DNA from: Stenopsyche tienmushanensis
Lineage: Eukaryota; Arthropoda; Insecta; Trichoptera; Stenopsychidae
Assembly: GCA_008973525.1 (NCBI GenBank)
Contig: WACJ01000350.1
Location: forward strand, 1-64,000
Direction of reading: 5' to 3'
Length of the DNA: 64,000 bases
Positions 56,361-64,000 of the stretch are shown here, piece after piece. Under the pieces are notes generated by a model. It did no database searches. It worked only from the letters and a program-made list of their open reading frames with translations, and had not been told where the DNA came from. Within the stretch, counting starts at the first letter, position 1. Each line of letters opens with the position of its first letter. Position numbers and translations under genes: made by a program.

Positions 56361-58138
56361 TTTAACATATTTTCTATGTACACAAGACGAACGTTTCAAA
56401 ATGTAAGCATTTTCGCGAAATCGTAAAAAAAGTGTTTACTCTGCGCCACAAAGCCAAACATATACGTTATTATAATTATGCGTGCACGACACTTTTTTGT
56501 ATCATTTTCTTTGGGCAAATTTGATAAATGTGTTTTCAATATCAGGGGGAAAATCTGGGAAAAAACATTTTTTGACCATAATTTATATGAAATACAGACC
56601 AGAGATACAGTTTTTATTTATCATCATCATAGTGCAGCCACAAACTTTATAGCTTTGTAGGAATAATTACACAAATAATGTCGCTGCTTCCTGTACTATG
56701 TACGTTATTTGATATTGGAGATCTCCAAGTTATTCAAGGAATAAGAGATTTTTATGTGACATTGAGTGCCGTGAAATTAATATTTTCCATTGATTTTTTA
56801 AAAATATATTTACAATGTAACCTTCCATTCGTTAACATCGAGTTGCGTGTGCGTAACGTGGTAGGCCTTCAATAAATCATATTTCCCATTATTTTTATTT
56901 ATACACTATTACATTGAACGATATGATGATTGCCCGTCTATAGATGGTTAATGTTTATTTCAATTTGTGTTAGCTTAAAATACATGTTGACATTAATCAT
57001 CATCACGCCACTTTTTCAATGTGCCTCAATATCAATTCAATACGATTCCGTATCGACTCGCACAATAATAATCCAATTTCCTCGGCATAGAATACGGAAT
57101 AAGTGTATTTTAATATGTACGTTTGACGGACAAAGTACACGTGTCGTTTAGCTATTATAATAATTGAACTGACTTTTATCATAATTTGATTAAATTGCCA
57201 CCACTTACATAAATTAAGGACTATGAAACGCGTGTCCGATTTTTCCTTTCCAAATAATATATGGGCAGACAAATGGGCCCTCGCCCTATGTAATTTGTGC
57301 TATGAATTCGTATTGTTTATTTTTTCCGTGAGAAATAAACGTAAATTTAAGTTTGGTTGTGGCGAAAAAATAAGTTTGGATTAAATCCTCTCGTCAATAA
57401 CTCTGAGCAGTTCGTAGGGGTGGATTCAGTTTATCTATGGCTAACCTCCAATAGAGATAGCTGTTTCTAATGGCTCCTTGCGGAATTCTCAGTGTTTTCT
57501 TTAAACATTTTGGTCGACGTATTTACACCACTTTATCTTGCTTAATATACTGAGTAAACATCCCTTGCGTAGCTAGGGCACAAATATCATTGATTTGTTG
57601 GCCAGCCATTGTATATCACAATATCACAATTGCTTTTTGGGGTTGGGAAATCATAGCTTTCTGTAAACAAATCCTTAAATTTAACGACGAGAACATCAGT
57701 CTTATTTTTATTCGTCTGGGTTTAAACATATACCTTAAAATGCAAGATACGAACTTTTTCTTTAAATCGAATATTTCTTCCTAAAATGCAGAATCTCCAT
57801 CACAGACCTTTTTAGGGAAGAAATATTTCATGCAGTGGTTTCCCATTGTCTTATGTCCAAATATGGTTAAGTTAGATAGGATTATTTGAATAGAAGCGAG
57901 AGAGTAGCAAAATTAACAATATATTTTAACATTTCATTTTAATAATTGTTAAAAAGCAACTATCCATAGGCGACCCTACATGATTGTTTTAGGTTTAGGA
58001 AATCAGAGCAAGTCTGATGATTCTTATTGTCATTATTTTGAACGATACTGTAACGTTGAGGAGGGGGCGCGAGTCCTCGGGCGGTTCTCCGCCCCCAAGT
58101 GATCGTCAGAATGGTCGCGCTAACGTACGGGTCCGTTC
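56361..58138. other. Stretch without gene; R3 copy and GC-rich edge
   Basis: R3 copy 2 lies at 57860-57896 (ATATGGTTAAGTT..GATTATTTGAATAGA). Positions 58049-58138 are GC-rich and lead into the LTR-like repeat (TGTAACGTTGAGGAGGGGGC); they may be part of that repeat lost from copy 1. Otherwise AT-rich. Confidence 0.35.
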
Positions 58139-58385
58139 TTCTATTGGGCCGTGATGTTGCTGGACGAATGGATGGGAATAGACGGGCGTCGAATAGAAAG
58201 ATATGACTGCAAGAGAGACGACCTCCCGCAGCCAAGGCTAACCGACGACTCATCCGACGCCCACCTCCTGCGCAGATGCAATGTCTCCGTAGGGCCACAA
58301 GAGATGGCGCTGTTAAAATAACACATTGCACCTGAAGGGAGACGAAAGATGTCGCTGTTAATAGCGCTACTACGTGGGGATGGTT
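58139..58385. repeat. LTR-like dispersed repeat, copy 2
   Basis: Shares its landmarks with 40824-41150, including AGATGGCGCTGTTA at 58302-58315 and the arms CAGATGCAATGT and ACATTGCACCTG around it. It ends at CTACTACGTGGGGATGGT and is followed at once by a run of 15 C. The 152-codon minus frame 57960-58418 runs through the repeat and shares FLFDARLFPSI.PATSR with copy 1, but shared frames are expected from shared DNA. Not evidence of a gene. Confidence 0.55.
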
Positions 58386-58387
58386 AA

Positions 58388-58402
58388 CCCCCCCCCCCCC
58401 CC
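58388..58402. repeat. Homopolymer of 15 C
   Basis: An unbroken C run at the edge of the LTR-like repeat, unusual in such AT-rich DNA. Length in the assembly may be unreliable. Confidence 0.8.
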
Positions 58403-61008
58403 AGTTGAAAGTTGGCAAACTGATATTTCAAATTATGGATGTTGCAAAATAAGTTTAGTTGATGGTCGGCGTATGCATGATACACATGTTGTATCATTGA
58501 AAATACAGTTTTAATATTTTAATGTGATTAAATATTTTATGAATTGCTTAAAATATTTTTAAAGTGATCTTGATGATTTAAGTAAAAAAAAAATATTAAT
58601 AACTATTTTATCTGCATTATTATAGAACTATGAATTATAAATGCATTTTAAGATTTGCTAGAGTAATTTCAGTTTCAAGCTCCTATTCACCTTATTTGTC
58701 GGATATCATAGCCTCTGATTATAATTATTTTAGGTTCTTAAAACACTCATTAAAACCCACCCTCTAAAGCCAAATAGTAAAAAAAGAGGAATGAAAAATT
58801 ATCCTAGTGGTGAAAAAAATATGAACGAAGATGATGTATACATTGTATGGCAAGTAAAAAAAATGATTAAGTATAAATCTCTCTAATATAATAGAAATTC
58901 ACCCAAATGTCCAAAAGTTTTTATTGATTCGGTGCTGTTTGAAGAAGTGTTTCGAAATAAGATTGCAGATAAGAAAATCGATTATGAGACGTTTGTATGG
59001 GGGAGCCTCTATTGTTTGAATAGGACAATGAAAGAAAAATGATGCACAAACAAATGTATGAAAGGGGTTGATAAGAAAGAAAACCATTATATCAAGATGT
59101 CATCGACTGAACAAATAATAATGATGTCCTCTTTTATAAGGTCGTCAAAGAATATATCAAAATTACCAAAAGTGGTCAAATTAATAATGCCACCGAAGAA
59201 GAAATATTTGCACGTAACGAGGAGTAAATTAAGAAATATACTCGGCCAGTATCGGATCGCGGTAAAAAATTACTGCTCCATTGATAAATCGATGTGTTGT
59301 GATTATATAGAGGCATTAGTATGAATTGGATAGGTTTCTCTGTAAAATAACATCCTCCGAGTTGTATTTGTGACAAGTGAGAAATGGATTGAATTAATTC
59401 TCTCGCCGGGATAGTCGCAAGTTGTGGCTCTCAGTTTTAGACGCCGACCCAACGACACCAAAGTAGAATAAAAACACCATATAATTGCACTAAAAAATAC
59501 CCAATTTGTACACGTATCAAGTCTTGCATAAATCATGATTAATAAACAAAGTGTTTAGCGGCGAACCGCTTTAAGTCTAATTTTATATAGCCCAACAAAA
59601 CGGCTAAAAATAATCCACCCCCGCGCAGTTCACCCTCACCATAATACACGCTTGCGTAAGATAAAAGGCAAATACGTACACAAATATAAAACACCTAATT
59701 TGCGATGAATGAGATTGTAAATCATACTGAAATTCTCCTCGGGATACGATGAATAATAAGTGATGAAAATTTTCAGCGTTTCTTATTTGCTCTGATTAAA
59801 GTTTATCGGTGTTTATAATAGATGTTCTTCAACAAGTTAAACAATTTCAAATATATCCAATGAAATCCTATCTAAATGGTTTTGTTACTGTGTTGTCTAT
59901 ATGGAAAAATGGTAAAATTCAAGCGCGCTTGCTTGGAGAATACATTTTTTTAAAACTTTTTTTATCAACTTCATCCACATTTCAGCGTCTTTTCTTCAAT
60001 TCTTAATCTCAATAAGACTATTTAATTTTATATTTTGATATTAAAAATATGATTTAAATAGCCATTAGGGATTCGTACGTAAATTTTTAACATAATTAGA
60101 AGAAGTTTCGCATAAAACGACGATTAAGCACATATTGAATTTTTTATCAAGAATTTGAAGAAATTTAGATGAAATTAATTTCAAACAATAAACTTAGTAT
60201 GCCAAGCAACAATGAACAAAGGGAAGAACAAATTGGAAGATGGGGTAATATAAGCTTTAAAAATGTATTTTGAAAGGTTTGGGACGTGATTGCGGTTGGT
60301 AATATTGAATAACTGGGCTATTATGTACACAAGAAGTCGTCGGTGTCTTTTGGTTTGCAATAATGTCAGAAGAGTGATGAGGGGGCGAAAGTAGGGGCCC
60401 AAAGAGCCACCCGATCGACTTGACAGGTGAGAAGTGACCGCAGAATCCACAAATTGATGACGGTGGTAACCAACCATAGTTCTGAAATTTCCTCCCATTT
60501 GATTATTAAACTCATATCGCAAAAAGTTTCACGTTTTCTGAGACACGAATATAAATTGTCGCCTCTGTGCGAACGCAGATAGAAAGCCAGATATATTATT
60601 ATAATTTAATGGCGCCGTTTATGCGAACACACTTCTAATATATATTAAAAACTTTTGGGTATAGGGTTGTGTAAAATGAGTAAATAAATGAGATATGCAA
60701 AGCAAGCGGGTTTTATCCCGTTCGTGGAGGAAGATAAAATTAAAATTAGGACCTTTCGTGCGTACACTATGATTCGGAATGCGTGGAATAAACGTTCGAC
60801 GTTGTGTGTCTGGGCTTCTCAAACTTTTTTGAATGTAAATATGCATTATGAGGTAAAATTTTCGTCTCAGATTCGCGTACGTAAATGATATTTGATATTA
60901 ATTCCTGATATATTTGGTACTGTAATTATTATTGCAATTGTGTAGATATATGTTTTGGTTGTAAGTTTTTTGATCAATCCTTCGTTAAAAGATAATTGAA
61001 AAAATTAT
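58403..61008. other. AT-rich stretch without gene
   Basis: Frames at 59058-59324 plus, 59303-59536 minus and 60181-60522 minus (113 codons) have no domain. Positions 60350-60480 and 60690-60890 are less AT-rich. Nothing recognised. Confidence 0.4.
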
Positions 61009-61664
61009 GACGGTGTAGTTAGGGAATCCAATCCCAATAATTATTTAAGCAATAGATAAAAATACAATTCAAAAATAGATAAATACAACACTAAAAAATT
61101 CAAATATTATTTTGAAAATATGCCTGAAGTAACATTAAAGCATCGAGTGTTTCGTCATTTTGTCTGGATCTGATTTTGGTAGCCAGACAACCTGCTGCTG
61201 AAAATGCATGCTCAGCATCCACTCTCGTTGGAGGTATCATCATCAGATATTTAAATGCTAGTTCGAGTTGATGACCGCTTGAGCCTCCATTTTCGTATAA
61301 TACCATCAATGTGACTGATAAAATTCCTATCTGCTAAGACACAGACTAAAACTCGCAAAATTCCCGATTTCCCGACAAATTATTTATTTCCGTCGCTGCA
61401 GATGAATACTTATATACTATAATGCATTGATGTGATTCGTAATTATATTACGGAGGAATATAAAAATTCTGAACCCCGTATCTATTATATTCATATCGAT
61501 ATTCCCATTATTAGAGTGGAAGTGTAGTAAATACATCACCGATAAGGAAAGGTTAAATATAACAATTTGAAAAATATATATATGCTGTATATATGTATAC
61601 ATAAATCAGACAGTTACTGCCCCTACGCATCGCCTAAGCTCGCCAATTAATAGTTACGCCACTG
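61009..61664 (-). mobile_element. hAT element derivative, copy 2
   Basis: Read on the minus strand it begins CAGTGGCGTAACTA at 61664, a typical hAT terminal repeat, and runs to a diverged partner CGGTGTAGTTA near 61009. Between them are about 350 bp of AT-rich subterminal DNA, then the transposase C-terminal coding part, then a short 3' end. Most of the transposase gene is deleted. Sequence after the terminus (TTTCCAAG, 61665-61672) is the same 8 bases as after copy 1 (40252-40259), although the wider flanks differ. Confidence 0.7.
61100..61309 (-). pseudogene. hAT transposase C-terminal dimerisation domain
   Basis: A 69-codon open frame ending in TGA. It holds LELAFKYLMMIPPTRVDAEH and AFSAAGCLATKIRSRQNDET and then LDALMLLQAYF. 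This is the conserved C-terminal hAT dimerisation region (A...L..P.TS..AER.FS.AG......R..L......L..L). In the intact family this part joins transposase subunits. The N-terminal finger and the catalytic residues are absent, and the frame starts right after non-coding element sequence, so it is a deletion remnant that has kept its frame. No stop or frameshift is present within it. Confidence 0.85.
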
Positions 61665-61672
61665 TTTCCAAG

Positions 61673-62086
61673 TTATTGATAAAATTTTGATTATTAATTT
61701 TCATGCCATAGCTTAAATGCTTGTGTTTCAAACACTGATTGTAATAGCTTAAAGTATCTCAAGTGCCTTGAGTAGCTCTTAGTTTTCACATAACCACTAG
61801 CTGCTCTAATTGAAACTCCTCGAAAATAAACGTGGAAATTTTATTTATTGATATAATAGCAGATTTTAAACATTTAAGCTGGAAGATACCTATAAAGTAT
61901 GAGCGATGCAATGAGATGATGCTTGAATATAAAAGAGTACACTACTTACTACTGTTTTTCGAGTATTAATTGATTGTGTTCGTCGTATTAATTCATATAT
62001 TTAACAGCGATTTTTCGAAATGTCAGAAGTGATGCTTTTTTTAAAATTATACATGGTGTTTTGCACCAACATTTTTTTTTGTGTTA
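61673..62086. other. AT-rich stretch without gene
   Basis: Nothing recognised. Confidence 0.4.
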
Positions 62087-62125
62087 GGGGGGCCTTTTGC
62101 TATGTTTTGCACATAGGCCCTATAT
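62087..62125 (+). repeat. Dispersed repeat R2, copy 4 (short)
   Basis: CCTTTTGCTATGTTTTGCAC and ATAGGCCCTATATACTTT match the centre of copy 3 (42238-42275). Confidence 0.45.
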
Positions 62126-62332
62126 ACTTTTTATGCTTAAGATCTTTTATTAAATTTATTTATAAAACTTGTCCAAATTGGCCATCTCTACTTTGTATAC
62201 ACGTACGACACCTTTTCCTTATTTTAACTGTAGTTGTCTGAAGTAACCTCTTTTACTTTAGCAAAGGCGGTGTTTATGCCTTCAATTAGAATTTCTTTTG
62301 TGGACAGCTTTGTCGTGTAAATTAATTCTTTT

Positions 62333-62416
62333 TGTGGCCCTATTCCGTGGCTCGCACGGTCTCCAGACCTGACACCACTGGATTTCTATGTCCACGTACA
62401 AAACACCCTGTATAAT
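62333..62416 (+). pseudogene. Tc1/mariner-type transposase fragment (single copy of the minisatellite motif)
   Basis: One plus frame reads CGPIPWLARSPDLTPLDFY and continues HVQNTLYN. PIPW..RSPDLTPLDFF.W is the box around the third catalytic residue in one group of Tc1/mariner-superfamily transposases. Here it stands once, and its downstream residues (NTLYN) fit the family better than the tandem units do. It is probably closest to the source from which the arrays at 24404 and 43901 arose. Upstream and downstream parts are not recognisable. AACACCCTGTATA just after it looks like a terminal-repeat motif seen in insect MITEs. Confidence 0.6.
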
Positions 62417-63525
62417 GCTTATACAAAAGTTATATTAATGTTAATCAATAACTTTATTTTAACAATATATACTACTTGTAAATGAATGGCAATCAATTCA
62501 GAATTGAACAATGTAATTTTACATCAAATTTAACTAGTCTCGTAAAGGGGCGAAATATTAAAATACATATAATTTTTATATAAATTTTCGTCAAACATTT
62601 ATTTAAGTGCTTAAAAATAATTAATGGAACGTTGAAGTGCCAAAAATTATGAAGGATTACATGAATATTTTCATGACGTGTATTAATTTCCTGCGAAAAA
62701 CTGGATGTATTAAATTCGTTAACAGTTTGTCACTTTACGTAAAGTTTAATAACCGATCTGACGTGTAGACTATTACAGTCCTTCATTAATTTTCTGCAGC
62801 AATCATGCGATACTCAAACGAAGAATATGCGATTTTAAATTGTTAGCTAAATTTCTGACGCAAATGTATAATTTGCGAGCTTTCCATTAAAGCGTAATGT
62901 AAGTTCGAATTCGCAAAGGAAAGCCGAGTTTGCCTCCAGTTTATCATAGCATATCCGCTGTGTGCTGAACTCTGCTGAACTTGGCAAACGTCTGGCCAAC
63001 GTCAAGACCAATTTAAATATTCATCTTTATTGTCACGATATATACTGCCCAACAGAGTGCATGAAATGGCCGCCTCCTCCCACGCAGATCGGATGAGATT
63101 GCTGAATTAGAAAAGCGTTGTTTGCCAGCTCCTCCTGAATATTGCAATTACCCTCCGGATTGATGAATAAATATTCCAAAAGTTCTGAAGGAGGCCCGCT
63201 AACAACACGTGTAAGTATAATAGACTATGCATTAATCATCTTCAACTCGAAGCACTGACGAGTCCCAATTGAGCCATCGAAAGCAATCGATAACCAAAAG
63301 GCTCCTATCTACGCCACATCTGTGAATTACGACTCGATCTAAAGCCGTCTATTAAGTTTAATGTTTAAAAATATCAAATGCATACAAATATTAGTATCAT
63401 ATCAAAAATTCAAAAAAATATTTGCAAATTAAAAATTGGCCGAATTAATCTTCTTATGGTGCCATACATTTTATTCGACGTAGGCGATCTTCATAGACGA
63501 AGGGATACGAATTTGTATTGCCTTT
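62417..63525. other. Stretch without gene; complex patch
   Basis: Positions 62700-63350 are higher in complexity and CpG, with no long frame. Positions 63455-63515 carry GACGTAGGCGATCTTCATAG, similar to 48937 onward. Nothing else recognised. Confidence 0.35.
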
Positions 63526-63560
63526 CACATGTAGTTAGGCTAAGATTATTTGAATATAAG
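63526..63560 (+). repeat. Dispersed short repeat R3, copy 3
   Basis: CACATGTAGTTAGGCTAAGATTATTTGAATATA, related to 9701-9739 and 57860-57896. It follows the GATCTTCATAG stretch by about 30 bp. Confidence 0.35.
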
Positions 63561-64000
63561 TAGGAGAAGATCTACGAATTAGTGGTGAAATTACTATTAA
63601 TTTCATCATGCGATATTTCTAATTATTATTGATAATCCAGTCACTGTTAAGCAATCTAATGTGACTTTATTTACGACCTTTGTTCCAACGTTTTCAGTTC
63701 AAAGAAATTAGGGTCAGCTAGGTTATCAAACTTAACGATAAATTTCTTTAATACGTAATTTAATACGTAAGTCATGTAATTGTTATCAAAATAATACTTT
63801 CCAAATATTTCATAAGGATCACTAGACCGAGTGTTACCAGCTTTACTGCTCCATTAGTAGTGTGCATATTTTTGGCAAAATACTGGTTTAATATAATACT
63901 TGCAAATCATTAAGGAAATAAAATAGATATTCGCAACAATGTAATTTAAATATGAAAGTGCGAATATCTTATATTTGACTGAAAAGTGCCTGATCTTGAA
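63561..64000. other. AT-rich stretch without gene
   Basis: Nothing recognised up to the window edge. Confidence 0.4.

Noticed and set aside
57960..58418. 152-codon minus frame, the longest in the window, as a gene
   Set aside because: Most of it lies inside the LTR-like repeat and it begins in the poly-C/poly-G run; residues shared with copy 1 follow from shared DNA.
1..64000. CRISPR array, bacterial operon or prophage
   Set aside because: No regular spacer pattern, no dense coding, no ribosome-binding layout; the transposon types are animal.

Overview
The window looks like non-coding nuclear DNA from an animal, most likely an insect. It is AT-rich throughout, has no operons or densely packed genes, and nearly every open frame is under 120 codons and overlaps others on both strands. 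The recognisable content is a graveyard of mobile elements of kinds common in arthropods: hAT, pogo/Tigger, Tc1/mariner, piggyBac-like, Penelope-like, and a terminal-inverted-repeat element carrying an 'HLWYL' protein. The order of insect cannot be decided from the sequence. It is probably intergenic or deep intronic DNA.

Layout. 1-9 kb: a decayed HLWYL-type transposon gene (2490-3610, minus), a TTAA-flanked piggyBac-like repeat (3828-4187), and copies of a TA-flanked MITE family I call M1 (4218-4554, 5951-6626, fragment 8842-8924). A Tigger-like transposase tail lies between them (4632-4781). 9-20 kb: a composite copy of the piggyBac-like repeat (10355-11168), the GIY-YIG end of a Penelope-like element (14470-14899), a short piggyBac-type element with TTAA on both sides (17253-17723), and a MITE with arms of about 60 bp (19644-19994). 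20-36 kb: a clear but broken Tigger/jerky-like transposase (21804-22213, minus), a minisatellite built from a transposase motif (24404-24547), a tandemly duplicated gene fragment (25029-25640), long AT-rich stretches with several GC-richer islands, and a third piggyBac-like copy (35411-35800). 36-48 kb: the best candidate host exon, an 89-codon cysteine-rich frame (36339-36608), then a hAT copy, an LTR-like repeat with a CTCF-like core, a second transposase-derived minisatellite, another piggyBac-like copy and the most complete M1 copy (47160-47987). 48-64 kb: a 153-bp mariner-type mini-element, M1 copy 55035-55590, the second LTR-like copy, the second hAT copy with a readable C-terminal domain (61009-61664), and a single-unit Tc1/mariner fragment (62333-62416).

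No gene set here works together as a pathway. The links visible are between autonomous-type coding fossils and the short non-coding copies around them, plus reuse of transposon pieces as tandem repeats. No tRNA, rRNA, CRISPR array or complete protein gene could be supported. Calls to transposon families are from recognised motifs and have not been checked by database search.
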